DNA from: Caldimonas mangrovi
GTDB lineage: Bacteria > Pseudomonadota > Gammaproteobacteria > Burkholderiales > Burkholderiaceae_C
Length of the DNA stretch: 64,000 nt
Assembly: GCF_023721835.1 (NCBI RefSeq)
Contig: NZ_JAMKFE010000004.1
Coordinates: 310,001 to 374,000 of the forward strand
Direction: 5' to 3'
The position numbers and the translations under genes are program-made. Of the stretch, positions 1-8,965 are shown in pieces (the stretch's first letter is position 1; every line of letters begins with the position of its first letter). A model generated the notes under the pieces. That model was not told the DNA's origin, made no database searches, and was given only the letters and a program-made list of their open reading frames with translations.

Positions 1-1
1 C

Positions 2-3000
2 CTGGACGATTCGGGTTCCATGCAATGGCAGTTCATGCCGGACTCGTCGCTGCCGAACAACGTCGAGAGCTACAGCATGGCGTTCCATCACCAGGATCGC
101 CGTGCACGGGTGCTGTCGGACAACTCCAGCTACAACCCGCAGGTCATTCCGACCCGCACGAACGACCTGATCGCCGCCCGCATGCGCTCGCCGGCCTGGA
201 ATACGGTCTACTACAACCCGGAGATCCGTTACCACCCCTGGTACAGCGCAGACGGCACGCAGTTCGAGCCGGCGAATCCTCGAGCAGCGTGGATCTACCC
301 GACCAACCGCCCGGCTGTCGGGACCAGCACCCAGCAGACCAATGCCATCAACAACGGGCTGGCAGTCAACCTGATCGGCGAGATCGAAGCACCCTCGACG
401 GTCGAGTGGTGCCGCTCCAATCGCAACGGGAATGCCAACAACACGGGCACCGGTGATGCGAACCGGACCGGCGCGACCTGCGGCACGCTGTCCGGCCAAG
501 AACGGTATGCGCCGGCTACGTACTACCTGCTGAACGGCGCGAACAACAACTACACCAATTTCACACGCTACAGGATCATGGACGCGACCTCGTTCACGCG
601 GGGTCCTGGACGCACCGACTGCAGCGTGTCGGGCAGCACCGCGACGTGTACCCAGGCTCAGGAATACCAGAACTTCGCGAACTGGTTCACCTACTACCGT
701 ACACGGCAGTTTCTCGCGCTGGGAGCTTCAAGCCAGGCGTTTGCCGGGCTCGAAGCGGATGCGGGCCTGCGCGTCGGCTACGGCAAGATCAACAAGGGCC
801 AGACGACGGTCGATGGCCGCGCGAGCACCGGCACGCTGGAGCGCGGCGTGCGACGGTTTACCGGCACCGACCGGGAAGCCTTCTTCACGTGGCTACATGG
901 TCAAGGTTGGAGCACGCAGGGCACGCCGTTGAAGCGCGCGATGGACGACATCGGTCAGTATTACTCGTGGACCGACTCTCGTGGCGCTTGGGGCAACACG
1001 CCGGGCACCACCGATACCTCGGCCGCGCTGGAATGCCGCAAGTCGTACCACATCCTGATGACGGACGGCTATGCCAACGAAACCGGCGGCGCTCGCAGTT
1101 CCAGCCGCACCGGGGATTTCGACGGCGTGAGCGGCCCGACGGTCACCGGCCCGGGAGGCGCCAGCTACCAGTACACGCCCTCCCGGCCCTACATGAGCGC
1201 CGGTGGCGGCACCTTGGCCGATCTGGCGATGTACTACTGGAACCGCGACCTGCACGGGACCTTGGGCAACCGCGTGCGACCCGACGCGACCAACCCGGCA
1301 TTCTGGCAGCACATGGTGAACTTCACCGTGGGTCTCGGCGTCGGTGGCACGCTAACCTACCCGGACGATCTGGCCGCCATCACGGCCGGCACCGAGGACT
1401 GGCCGACGGTGCAAAACAACCATCCCACGACGGTGGACGATCTGTGGCATGCCGCGGTCAACAGCCGGGGCCGCTACCTCAGTGCACGCGACCCCGAGCA
1501 GTTCGCCAGCGCCTTGAGCGGCATCCTGCAGGAGATCATCGACCGTGAGGCCAGCGAGGGGGGCGTGGCTGCGGCGGCCGCCACGCTGCAAGCCGGCAAC
1601 CGCAAGTACGTGCCGACCTATCGTACAGGGGCCTGGACGGGCAACCTGACGGCCTACGAACTCGACGCGAGCGGGCAACAGCTGGGAGAAGTCTGGAATG
1701 CCGAAGCGGCGCTGCCGGCCCACGCCGACCGGAACATCTTCGTCGGTACACGTGGCACGGCGGCGCCGCGCGCCGTCGAGTTCACCTGGGACACCCTGCC
1801 AGCCGCGATGCGCACGGAACTCGGCGCAGGGGCTTCGGCCGCACTGGTGAACTATCTGCGAGGAGACGCGAGCCAGGAAGGCACCACCTACCGGCGCCGC
1901 AACGCGCGCCTCGGCGACTTCGTGAATTCGCAGCCGCTGTATGTAGGCGGGCTGGTCGACATGCACTACCAGAACCTGCCCACGGGCACCGCCGGTCGCG
2001 ATTCCTATCGCAGCTTCGTGACGGCCAAGGCAGCACGTACCGGCGCCATCTTCGTGGGGGGCAACGACGGCATGTTGCACGCGTTCAGTAACAACACCGG
2101 GCGCGAGACCTTCGCCTTCATCCCTCGGGCACTCCTGTCGTCGTTGCCGGTGCTGGCCTCTTCGTCGTATACGCACCGCTACTTCGTCGACGGGCAGCAG
2201 ACCGAAAGCGACGCCTACTTCAGCGGGTCGTGGCGCAATGTGGTGGTCGGTAGTACCGGTGCCGGGGCGCGCGCCGTCTATGCGCTGGACACCACGAACA
2301 TGACGAGCATGGGCGCGAGCAATGTCCTCTGGGAGTTCGACTCCACCGTCAACGCGGAACTGGGCCATGTGATGGCGCCGGTGGAAGTCGGCCTGATGAA
2401 AAACGGCCAATGGGCCGCAATCTTCGGCAACGGCCCGGACAGTGCGAGCGGCAACGCGCGGCTGTTCATCGTCAACCTGAGCACCGGCGCGCTGATGGCC
2501 GAGATCCAGGCCGGCACCGCCACCGGCAACGGGCTGGGCGGCGTGCGTTTGATCCGCGACGGCAACCGGGTCGTGGTGGGCGCCTACGCCGGCGACCTGC
2601 AGGGCAATGTGTGGAAGTTCGATCTGGCGTCGACCACGTCCAGCGGCTGGCGTGTCGCCTACAGCGGCAACCCGCTGTACCGCGCGCTCGATGCGGCGAA
2701 CAATCCCCAGCCCATCATGGCTGCGCCGCAGTACGTGAACCACCCGCGTGGCGGCTACATGGTGCTCGTCGGGACCGGCAAGCTCTACGAGGAAGGTGAC
2801 CAGACGAGTACCCAGCGCCAGACGCTATACGGGCTGTGGGACCAGCAGGTCTTGACGCTCTCGGGCACGACCTGGGGCTGGTCCAGCGCCGATCGCATCA
2901 CCAGCTCCACGAGCATCGTCAACCAGAGCATCGACACCACGACGATCAGCGGTGCCGGCGACACCGTCTACTACACCGTCACCACGACGCCTCTCGACTG

Positions 3001-3493
3001 GACCTTGCACCGCGGCTGGTCACTGCCCCTGACCATCGTCGCCGGGCAGCGCAACCTGCTGTCGCCGCAGTTCCTGTTCGGCTACACCTTGTTCGAGACC
3101 ATGTCGCCGTCGGCTGAAGGCGTATTGAATCCTTGCGAGGACGCGAACAGCGGCGTCGCGGTCAATATGCTGCTCAACCCGCTCAACGGCGCCATGCCGG
3201 CCGTGCCGATCTTCGACACCAACGGCGACGGGGTGGTCAACAGTTCCGACCAGATCGTGGCCGGTGCGCACGGTGGCGGATGGGACGGCCGGGACGTCAT
3301 CCTGCGCCAGGCGGGTTGTGCGCAGTTGGGTCAGTGCTCCGACAGCGGCGGAAGCGGAGACCCGAATGGAGACGGCCCGTGCGGGGCTGGGCAGCGTCGG
3401 TTTGTCATCAGCGGCGCCTCCGGTGCAAACGCCTCGACCTGCCTGCCCCTGCCGACACCCGAGCGCTGGTGGTGGCGTCAACTGACCGAGTGA
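2..3493 (+). CDS. pilY1: PilY1-type type IV pilus tip/biogenesis protein, 5' end outside the window
   Basis: The frame is already open at base 2, so the gene starts upstream. The first visible residues are LDDSGSM, a von Willebrand A MIDAS motif (DxSxS), immediately before the first in-frame ATG at base 20. The C-terminal half carries the PilY1 beta-propeller signature FVGGNDGMLHAF near residue 680 (counted from base 20). An EF-hand-like calcium loop, DTNGDGVVNSSD, begins near residue 1066. PilY1 proteins promote pilus extension and surface adhesion, with calcium control in the Pseudomonas protein. The gene lies 15 bases before a pilin gene, as in pil minor-pilin operons. The family call is firm; the N-terminus and signal peptide cannot be judged. 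Confidence 0.93.
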   Translation: MDDSGSMQWQFMPDSSLPNNVESYSMAFHHQDRRARVLSDNSSYNPQVIPTRTNDLIAARMRSPAWNTVYYNPEIRYHPWYSADGTQFEPANPRAAWIYPTNRPAVGTSTQQTNAINNGLAVNLIGEIEAPSTVEWCRSNRNGNANNTGTGDANRTGATCGTLSGQERYAPATYYLLNGANNNYTNFTRYRIMDATSFTRGPGRTDCSVSGSTATCTQAQEYQNFANWFTYYRTRQFLALGASSQAFAGLEADAGLRVGYGKINKGQTTVDGRASTGTLERGVRRFTGTDREAFFTWLHGQGWSTQGTPLKRAMDDIGQYYSWTDSRGAWGNTPGTTDTSAALECRKSYHILMTDGYANETGGARSSSRTGDFDGVSGPTVTGPGGASYQYTPSRPYMSAGGGTLADLAMYYWNRDLHGTLGNRVRPDATNPAFWQHMVNFTVGLGVGGTLTYPDDLAAITAGTEDWPTVQNNHPTTVDDLWHAAVNSRGRYLSARDPEQFASALSGILQEIIDREASEGGVAAAAATLQAGNRKYVPTYRTGAWTGNLTAYELDASGQQLGEVWNAEAALPAHADRNIFVGTRGTAAPRAVEFTWDTLPAAMRTELGAGASAALVNYLRGDASQEGTTYRRRNARLGDFVNSQPLYVGGLVDMHYQNLPTGTAGRDSYRSFVTAKAARTGAIFVGGNDGMLHAFSNNTGRETFAFIPRALLSSLPVLASSSYTHRYFVDGQQTESDAYFSGSWRNVVVGSTGAGARAVYALDTTNMTSMGASNVLWEFDSTVNAELGHVMAPVEVGLMKNGQWAAIFGNGPDSASGNARLFIVNLSTGALMAEIQAGTATGNGLGGVRLIRDGNRVVVGAYAGDLQGNVWKFDLASTTSSGWRVAYSGNPLYRALDAANNPQPIMAAPQYVNHPRGGYMVLVGTGKLYEEGDQTSTQRQTLYGLWDQQVLTLSGTTWGWSSADRITSSTSIVNQSIDTTTISGAGDTVYYTVTTTPLDWTLHRGWSLPLTIVAGQRNLLSPQFLFGYTLFETMSPSAEGVLNPCEDANSGVAVNMLLNPLNGAMPAVPIFDTNGDGVVNSSDQIVAGAHGGGWDGRDVILRQAGCAQLGQCSDSGGSGDPNGDGPCGAGQRRFVISGASGANASTCLPLPTPERWWWRQLTE

Positions 3494-3508
3494 TAGAGTG
3501 AGCAAGAG

Positions 3509-3970
3509 ATGAAAACCATGGCCCGTCAAGAATTCCGCCAGCAGAAGGCATCCGCCGGCTTCACCCTGATCGAGGTCATGATCGTCGTGGCGATCGTCGG
3601 CATCCTGGCGGCGATCGCCTACCCGAGCTACACCGAGTTCGTGCGGCGCGGCCAGCGCGCCGAGGCGCGCACGGTGCTGCTCGAGGCAGCGCAATTCATG
3701 CAGCGCTTTTATGCCGCCAACGACCGCTACGACCAGACACGTGACGGCACAGCGGTGGAACTGCCCGGTTCCCTCCAGGCTTCGCCTGCTGAAGGCACAC
3801 CCCGCTACACCATCGAACTGGCCGACGGGCTGTCAGCCACCGGCTACACGCTGCAGGCAGTGCCCGCCGGTTCGATGGTCGGCGATCGCTGCGGCACCTT
3901 GACACTGAACAACCGGGGGCAGCGCAACGTCGACGGCGCCAGCGCCACGGCCGCCGAATGCTGGAAGTAG
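3509..3970 (+). CDS. pilE: Type IV pilin PilE-like (minor pilin)
   Basis: The protein has 153 residues with a class III prepilin leader. The basic leader ends in Gly17 and is followed by [18 protein letters not shown], so prepilin peptidase should cut after Gly17 and leave N-methylated Phe1 and the invariant Glu5. Two late cysteines, in DRCGTL and near the C-terminal AECWK, probably form the pilin D-loop disulfide. It follows pilY1 by 15 bases on the same strand, so the two are likely co-transcribed. A second ATG three codons in (3518) is an alternative start. PilE/FimT-type minor pilin is the best call; a major pilin is less likely beside pilY1. Confidence 0.9.
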   Translation: MKTMARQEFRQQKASAGFTLIEVMIVVAIVGILAAIAYPSYTEFVRRGQRAEARTVLLEAAQFMQRFYAANDRYDQTRDGTAVELPGSLQASPAEGTPRYTIELADGLSATGYTLQAVPAGSMVGDRCGTLTLNNRGQRNVDGASATAAECWK

Positions 3971-4004
3971 CTCTACTTCCCCCGCAAAGACTGAGGTCCG
4001 GCGC

Positions 4005-4448
4005 TCAAATCTCCTTGATCAGCCGGCTGAACTCGTCCACATCCTCGAAGCTTCGGTAGACCGACGCGAAGCGCACGTACGCCACCTTGTCGAGCTTCTT
4101 CAGCTCGCGCATCACGAACTCGCCGAGCTTGGAGCTGTTCACTTCGCGCACGCCGCTGGAGCGCAGCTTCTGCTCGATGCGCTGCAGCGCGGCGTCGATC
4201 TGCTCCAGGCTGACCGGCCGCTTGCGCAGCGCCAGCGTCATCGAGGCGCGTATCTTGGCCGGGTCGAACTCGGCCCGGCTGCCGTCCTTCTTGACGACCG
4301 ACGGCATCGTCACCTCGGCGCGCTCGTAGGTGGTGAAGCGGGTGTCGCAGGACAGGCAGCGCCGCCTGCGACGGATCACATCCCCCTCGTCCGATTCCCG
4401 GGTCTCGACGACCTGGGTTTCTTCATGTCCGCAGAACGGGCAGCGCAT
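4005..4448 (-). CDS. nrdR: Transcriptional repressor NrdR
   Basis: The protein has 147 residues, the usual size. The N-terminal zinc ribbon has Cys3/Cys6 (MRCPFC) and Cys31/Cys34 (CLSC), followed by RFTTYERAE and an ATP-cone domain. NrdR senses dATP/ATP and represses ribonucleotide reductase genes through NrdR boxes. It starts 17 bases after the glyA stop on the same strand, so it is probably transcribed with glyA and falls under the same leader RNA. The glyA-nrdR order is common in Burkholderiales. Confidence 0.96.
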   Translation of the reverse strand: MRCPFCGHEETQVVETRESDEGDVIRRRRRCLSCDTRFTTYERAEVTMPSVVKKDGSRAEFDPAKIRASMTLALRKRPVSLEQIDAALQRIEQKLRSSGVREVNSSKLGEFVMRELKKLDKVAYVRFASVYRSFEDVDEFSRLIKEI

Positions 4449-4465
4449 GGCGAGGGGGAGACGGC

Positions 4466-5713
4466 TCAGCCGTAGACCGGGAAGCGGCGGGTCAGTTCGC
4501 CGACCTTGGCGCGCACGGCCGCGGTGTGGGCCTCGTCGGTCGGCTTGTCGAGCACGTCGGCGATGAGATGGGCGGTCTGCACGGCCTCGGCCTCCTTGAA
4601 GCCGCGCGTCGTCATCGCCGGTGAACCCAGGCGGATGCCGCTGGTGACCATCGGCTTTTGCGGGTCGTTCGGGATGCCGTTCTTGTTGCAGGTGATGTGG
4701 GCATGGCCGAGCAGGGCCTCGGCTTCTTTGCCGGTGAGGCCCTTGGGGCGCAGGTCGACCAGCATCACGTGGCTTTCGGTGCGGCCGCTGACGATACGCA
4801 GGCCGCGCTGCATCAGCGTTTCAGCCAGGGCCTGGGCGTTCTTCAGCACCTGCTGCTGATAGACCTTGAACTCGGGCGCCAGCGCTTCCTTGAAGGCCAC
4901 CGCCTTGGCGGCGATGACGTGCATCAGCGGGCCGCCCTGGATGCCGGGGAAAATGGCGCTGTTGATCGGCTTGGCGACGTGGTCCTTCATCAGGATGATG
5001 CCGCCGCGCGGGCCGCGCAGGCTCTTGTGGGTGGTGGAAGTGACCACGTCGGCGTGGGGCACCGGGTTCGGGTAGACGCCGGCGGCGATCAGCCCGGCGT
5101 AGTGCGCCATGTCGACCATGAAATACGCACCGATCGCCTTGGCGACTTTCGCGAAGCGCTCGAAGTCGATGCGCAGGCTGTACGCCGAGGCGCCGGCGAT
5201 GATCAGCTTGGGCTTGTGTTCGTGCGCCAGGCGTTCCATGGCGTCGTAGTCGATCTCTTCGCGCTCGTTCAGCCCGTAGCTGACCACCTTGAACCATTTG
5301 CCGCTCATGTTCAGCGGCATGCCGTGGGTCAGGTGGCCGCCTTCGGCCAGGCTCATGCCCATGATCGTGTCGCCGGGCTGCAGCAGCCCGAAGAACACGC
5401 CCTGGTTGGCCTGCGAGCCGGAGTTGGGCTGCACGTTGGCATGCTCGGCGCCAAACAGCTGCTTCACCCGATCGATCGCGAGCTGTTCGGCGATGTCGAC
5501 GAATTCGCACCCGCCGTAGTAACGCTTGCCGGGATAGCCCTCGGCGTACTTGTTGGTGAGCTGCGAGCCCTGCGCCGCCATCACGGCCGGCGAGGCGTAG
5601 TTCTCCGAGGCGATCAGCTCGATGTGTTCTTCCTGGCGCCGATTTTCCTGCTGGATGGCAGACCAGAGTTCGGCGTCGACATTGGCAACAGTGGAGGTGG
5701 AGCGGTCAAACAT
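4466..5713 (-). CDS. glyA: Serine hydroxymethyltransferase
   Basis: This PLP enzyme converts serine and tetrahydrofolate to glycine and 5,10-methylene-THF in the cytoplasm. The chosen start (MFDRSTSTV) gives 415 residues, close to the E. coli length of 417, and has an AGAGGA ribosome site just upstream. An upstream extension to 5782 is open but has no family support. The PLP lysine is Lys230 in [13 protein letters not shown]. The 272-base leader holds a probable ZTP riboswitch (5801-5911), which would tie expression to folate/one-carbon shortage. nrdR follows. Confidence 0.97.
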   Translation of the reverse strand: MFDRSTSTVANVDAELWSAIQQENRRQEEHIELIASENYASPAVMAAQGSQLTNKYAEGYPGKRYYGGCEFVDIAEQLAIDRVKQLFGAEHANVQPNSGSQANQGVFFGLLQPGDTIMGMSLAEGGHLTHGMPLNMSGKWFKVVSYGLNEREEIDYDAMERLAHEHKPKLIIAGASAYSLRIDFERFAKVAKAIGAYFMVDMAHYAGLIAAGVYPNPVPHADVVTSTTHKSLRGPRGGIILMKDHVAKPINSAIFPGIQGGPLMHVIAAKAVAFKEALAPEFKVYQQQVLKNAQALAETLMQRGLRIVSGRTESHVMLVDLRPKGLTGKEAEALLGHAHITCNKNGIPNDPQKPMVTSGIRLGSPAMTTRGFKEAEAVQTAHLIADVLDKPTDEAHTAAVRAKVGELTRRFPVYG

Positions 5714-5800
5714 GATTGGCAGTCCTCTTTGTGGCAAGAAGTCCCTCAACTCGGCGGCTGCGCGCAAGGGAAGGCGCGGCAACGGACGTCATCGGAGGGC

Positions 5801-5911
5801 TGCCCAGGCGAACGGCTGAAGCGGCAAGCTGCCGGCTGCACTTCCCGGTGGTTCACCACCTCGGGCGCGCTGGCGCCGCCTTCGCGGTGCCTGGGCCCTA
5901 TCGCCAGTTGT
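5801..5911 (-). promoter_or_regulatory. ZTP (pfl) riboswitch upstream of glyA
   Basis: On the minus strand the glyA leader reads AACTGGCG, then a hairpin GGTGGTGAACCACC followed by GGGAAGTGC, and about 30 bases later CGCCTGGGC. These are the hallmark blocks of the pfl/ZTP aptamer as I remember it: ACUGGCG, a GGUGG..CCACC stem with GGGAAG, and the 3' CGCCUGGGC pseudoknot strand. ZTP/ZMP binding signals low 10-formyl-THF, and glyA is a classic target. The aptamer ends about 90 bases before the glyA ATG. I did not resolve the expression platform. No covariance model was run. Confidence 0.85.
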
Positions 5912-5944
5912 GCAGCGGTCGAAGTGTACTGGATATGAAATGCA

Positions 5945-5964
5945 CAGGGCCCCGAAGGGCCCTG
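5945..5964 (-). terminator. Hairpin terminator after the lytic transglycosylase gene
   Basis: A perfect 8-bp stem CAGGGCCC / GGGCCCTG with a TTCG tetraloop lies 21 bases past the minus-strand transglycosylase stop. It is followed only by a weak T-rich stretch (TGCATTTCAT). It separates that gene from the glyA leader and probably reduces read-through. Confidence 0.6.
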
Positions 5965-5985
5965 GTGGAAAGAGCAGTTTGCGGA

Positions 5986-6912
5986 TCAGCGCACCCAGGC
6001 GACCTGGTGCGGTGGGGCCTGCGTGATCTTTTCGCCGGGAGCGTAGGCCGGCTGCAGTGTGGGCTCCGATGCCGCCGGCTCCACCGCGGGCGGCTCGGTC
6101 TGGACGGTCTGGATGGTGTGCGGCGCCATGATCGGCACCTGGCGGCCGGCCGCGACGTTGCGCAAGTGCGACTGCTCCGAAAGCACTTTTGCGGCATAGC
6201 CGCCGTCGTCGGGCAGGTTGGCCGCGCCGACGTAATAGCGCAGACCGCCTTCGAGGCTGCCCGCGCGGGCGATGCACTCGCGCAACACCTTCACGCCGAC
6301 GCGCAGGTTGGTCACCGGGTCGAACGCGGCGTGCGTGCCGCCGAAGGGCTCGTACTTGTCGTTGTGCACGCGGGTCATCACCTGCATCAGGCCCTGCGCG
6401 CCGACCGAGCTCTGCGCAAACGGGTTGAAGCTGGACTCGATGGCCATGATCGCGAGGATCAGCGTGGGCTCGACGCCGGAGCGCTGGCCGACGTGCCAGG
6501 CTTCCTTCACGAGGCGGGCGATCGGCTCGGGAGCGACCCGGTAGCGGCGCGACAGCCACAGCGTGACGGCCGCTTGCTGCTTCGACAGCTCGGCGGGGTC
6601 GGTCGCGGTGGCCCGGCTGATGGCTTCCGGCTCGATCAGGCTGTCCAGGAAGGCTTCGGGCGAAGCCTCGAGTCTGGCCTCCTGGCGAGCTTGCAGCCAA
6701 CCGAGGGCCTGCACTTCCACGGCATGGCGCAATTCCGGCCGGCCGAACGTGAAGACGGCGGCGGCCAGCACGAGAAAGCCGACGAAGGCGAGCCCGCTGT
6801 GGCTGATCTCCAGCAGGCCCTGGCCGACGTCCTTGGCGAACACCGTGACCGAGCTGACGGTTGCGTTGCGCGCCTCCACGAGGACGGTGCGCAAGGAATC
6901 GAACGCTGTCAT
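5986..6912 (-). CDS. Membrane-anchored lytic transglycosylase (SLT domain)
   Basis: The protein has 308 residues. A single hydrophobic segment at about 40-56 (LAFVGFLVLAAAVF) anchors it, and the SLT domain spans roughly 125-245. The catalytic glutamate is Glu159 in IMAIESSFNP, followed by the GAQGLMQVM motif. Such enzymes cleave peptidoglycan to 1,6-anhydro-MurNAc ends in the periplasm. The C-terminal 60 residues are Pro/Ala rich and probably disordered. An AAAGGAGTGAC ribosome site precedes the ATG. The exact subfamily (MltC/Slt-like) is not assigned. Confidence 0.9.
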   Translation of the reverse strand: MTAFDSLRTVLVEARNATVSSVTVFAKDVGQGLLEISHSGLAFVGFLVLAAAVFTFGRPELRHAVEVQALGWLQARQEARLEASPEAFLDSLIEPEAISRATATDPAELSKQQAAVTLWLSRRYRVAPEPIARLVKEAWHVGQRSGVEPTLILAIMAIESSFNPFAQSSVGAQGLMQVMTRVHNDKYEPFGGTHAAFDPVTNLRVGVKVLRECIARAGSLEGGLRYYVGAANLPDDGGYAAKVLSEQSHLRNVAAGRQVPIMAPHTIQTVQTEPPAVEPAASEPTLQPAYAPGEKITQAPPHQVAWVR

Positions 6913-7004
6913 GTCACTCCTTTCCTGCCGCCGGGTCCGACCGCGAGCGCTGCAGGCAGCGGCTCATGGAACCCGACAGCGATAATGCGCCGCGTCTTCG
7001 AGGG

Positions 7005-7095
7005 GCGTTGCGCAGGGGCGCAACGCGGACGGCGGCTGACTTGCATCGGCAGCGTCGCACCGTTGACCGGTGCGGGTAATCCCCTAAGTTGGGGA
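7005..7095 (+). other. Three consecutive hairpins in the ubiD leader
   Basis: Within 91 bases upstream of ubiD there are three perfect stems: GCGTTGCGC/GCGCAACGC (9 bp, 7005-7026), CGCACCG/CGGTGCG (7 bp, 7056-7074) and TCCCC/GGGGA (5 bp, 7080-7095). No known riboswitch class was recognised. They could be leader structure or a weak terminator, or chance in GC-rich DNA. The rest of the 254-base divergent gap (6913-7166) holds the promoters for both neighbours, which I could not place firmly. Confidence 0.3.
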
Positions 7096-7166
7096 ACGGG
7101 CGGATTCTAGGGATGCGCCAAATAACCGGTCAAGCCTTTGAGATTCACCTCTAATTTCTTCTGGTT

Positions 7167-8744
7167 ATGAAATATCGCGATCTGCGTGACTTTGTTGGCA
7201 AGCTGGAGGAACGTGGGTTGCTGCGCCGTGTGCAGGAGCCTGTGTCCACGCGGCTGGAAATGACAGCGCTCGCTGACCGCGTGCTGAAAGCGGGCGGACC
7301 GGCTTTGTTGTTCGAGAAACCTGTCGGTTACAAATTTCCGGTGCTCGGTAACCTGTTCGGCACGCCACAGCGGGTCGCTTTCGGGATGGGGGCGCAGGAC
7401 GTTTCCGAGCTGCGCCAGATCGGCCAGGTGCTGGCAAGTCTGAAGGAGCCGGAGCCGCCGAAGGGGCTCAAGGACGCCGGCAAGCTGCTGCAGATGGCCA
7501 AGGCGTTGTGGGACATGAAGCCGAGTGAAGGGCGCAGCGCGCCCTGCCAGGAGGTCGTCTGGCAAGGCGACGAAGTCGACCTCACGCGGCTGCCTATTCA
7601 ATATTGCTGGCCTGGCGACGCGGCGCCGCTCGTCACCTGGGGCCTGGTGATCACGCGCGGGCCGCAAAGCGTGCCGAACCCGCGGCGGCGGCAGAACCTG
7701 GGCATCTACCGGCAGCAGCTGATCGGCCGGCGGCAGTTGATCATGCGCTGGCTGGCACATCGCGGCGGCGCGCTCGATTTTCGCGACTTCGGCCTGGCGC
7801 GGCCGGGACAGCCGTTTCCGATCGCCGTGGCGCTGGGCGCCGATCCGGCCACCATCCTGGGGGCGGTGACTCCGGTACCCGACACGTTGTCCGAATACCA
7901 GTTTGCCGGCTTGCTGCGGGGGAGCCGCACCGAGGTGGTCGCCTCGGGTGTCGGCGAAGGCGAATCGCGGCTGCAGGTGCCGGCCAGTGCCGAGATCGTG
8001 CTGGAAGGCCACGTTCCGCCCGCGGCGGCCGGCTATACCGGCGTCTCCGAACACGGCGTACCGCTGAAAGAGAAGGGCGGTTACCTGCACGCGCTCGAGG
8101 GTCCGTATGGCGATCACACGGGTTACTACAACGAGCAGGACTGGTTCCCGGTGTTCGAGCTGCAGCGCATCACGATGCGCCGCGACGCAATCTACCACTC
8201 GACCTACACGGGCAAGCCGCCTGACGAACCCGCCGTGCTGGGCGTGGCGCTCAACGAGGTGTTCGTGCCCATCCTGCAGAAGCAGTTTCCGGAGATCGTC
8301 GACTTTTATCTGCCGCCTGAAGGTTGCAGCTACCGCCTGGCGATCATCAGCATCCGCAAGAGCTATGCGGGCCACGCGAAGCGGCTGATGTTCGGGCTGT
8401 GGAGCTTCCTGCGGCAGTTCATGTACACCAAGTTCATCGTGGTCACCGACGATGACGTGAACATCCGCGACTGGCAGGACGTGATCTGGGCCATCACGAC
8501 CCGGGTCGACCCGGTGCGCGACACCACGCTGGTCGGCCATACGCCGATCGATTACCTCGATTTCGCATCGCCGGTGTCTGGCCTGGGCGGCAAGATGGGC
8601 CTGGACGCGACCCACAAGTGGCCCGGCGAGACCGACCGTGAATGGGGCCGGCTGATCCGCATGGACGCCGAAGTCGAGCAGCGGGTGGCCGGATTGTTCG
8701 ACCGGTTGATGGCCGCGCCGCCGGCCGATGGTGCGGGGCAATGA
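7167..8744 (+). CDS. ubiD: UbiD family decarboxylase (4-hydroxy-3-polyprenylbenzoate decarboxylase)
   Basis: The protein has 525 residues and opens with [19 protein letters not shown], typical of UbiD. Later family blocks include [27 protein letters not shown]-like (residues [17 protein letters not shown]), and the C-terminal [10 protein letters not shown]. UbiD uses prenylated FMN made by UbiX to decarboxylate the ubiquinone precursor. No ubiX lies within the window. No clear Shine-Dalgarno sequence is visible before the ATG. Confidence 0.95.
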   Translation: MKYRDLRDFVGKLEERGLLRRVQEPVSTRLEMTALADRVLKAGGPALLFEKPVGYKFPVLGNLFGTPQRVAFGMGAQDVSELRQIGQVLASLKEPEPPKGLKDAGKLLQMAKALWDMKPSEGRSAPCQEVVWQGDEVDLTRLPIQYCWPGDAAPLVTWGLVITRGPQSVPNPRRRQNLGIYRQQLIGRRQLIMRWLAHRGGALDFRDFGLARPGQPFPIAVALGADPATILGAVTPVPDTLSEYQFAGLLRGSRTEVVASGVGEGESRLQVPASAEIVLEGHVPPAAAGYTGVSEHGVPLKEKGGYLHALEGPYGDHTGYYNEQDWFPVFELQRITMRRDAIYHSTYTGKPPDEPAVLGVALNEVFVPILQKQFPEIVDFYLPPEGCSYRLAIISIRKSYAGHAKRLMFGLWSFLRQFMYTKFIVVTDDDVNIRDWQDVIWAITTRVDPVRDTTLVGHTPIDYLDFASPVSGLGGKMGLDATHKWPGETDREWGRLIRMDAEVEQRVAGLFDRLMAAPPADGAGQ

Positions 8745-8773
8745 GTGCGTCACGCACCATTGGAAAGCTGAAC

Positions 8774-8802
8774 TTGATCGCGGGTGCGCCGCTCGTTATC
8801 TT
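8774..8802 (+). promoter_or_regulatory. Candidate sigma-70 promoter for a small RNA
   Basis: TTGATC (8774-8779) and TATCTT (8797-8802) are separated by 17 bases. Each hexamer matches 4 of 6 consensus positions. Transcription would start near 8809, just before a run of hairpins that ends in a terminator. There is no downstream same-strand gene, so the promoter seems to serve an RNA. Confidence 0.5.
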
Positions 8803-8808
8803 AGGGGT

Positions 8809-8940
8809 GCCTGCATGACGCAGGTATTTCACCTGCGCAGTCTCTGCGCTCAGGAGCCCCGGACCGATTCGCTCTGGAGCCCCGAACCGTGGCGTGAGCC
8901 ACGCACCCCTTCAGGCTGCAATGGCCTGGAGGGGTTTCTA
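8809..8940 (+). ncRNA. Candidate structured small RNA, about 130 nt
   Basis: Between ubiD and the opposite-strand DUF218 gene there is no convincing ORF. The plus strand holds a chain of perfect hairpins: GCAGGT/ACCTGC (8820-8836), GCGCAG/CTGCGC (8836-8850, sharing one base with the previous stem) and CGTGGC-GTGA-GCCACG (8887-8902, GNRA loop). A terminator stem closes the chain. Between them lie two near-identical 14-mers, GGAGCCCCGGACCG and GGAGCCCCGAACCG, about 10 bases apart. A promoter precedes it and an intrinsic terminator ends it. I do not recognise the family, and it does not look like 6S RNA. Function is unknown. Confidence 0.5.
8904..8938 (+). terminator. Intrinsic terminator of the candidate small RNA
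   Basis: The stem ACCCCTTCAGGC pairs with GCCTGGAGGGGT (12 pairs including one G-T), with a short loop, and is followed by TTTCTATT. It is oriented for plus-strand transcripts; the minus-strand side has no T-run. Confidence 0.75.
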
Positions 8941-8965
8941 TTGGTGGCCGCTGTGGTCCGGGCTG

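Noticed and set aside
1352-2743. Long minus-strand open frame opposite pilY1
   Set aside because: Arg/Gly/His-rich translation with no domain, lying fully opposite a gene with clear motifs; a shadow caused by high GC.
4658-5938. Plus-strand open frame opposite glyA
   Set aside because: No recognisable motif, composition typical of antisense reading; glyA is certain on the other strand.
8809-8940. 6S RNA
   Set aside because: 6S RNA needs long pairing between its two ends with a central bubble; here the hairpins are local and in series.
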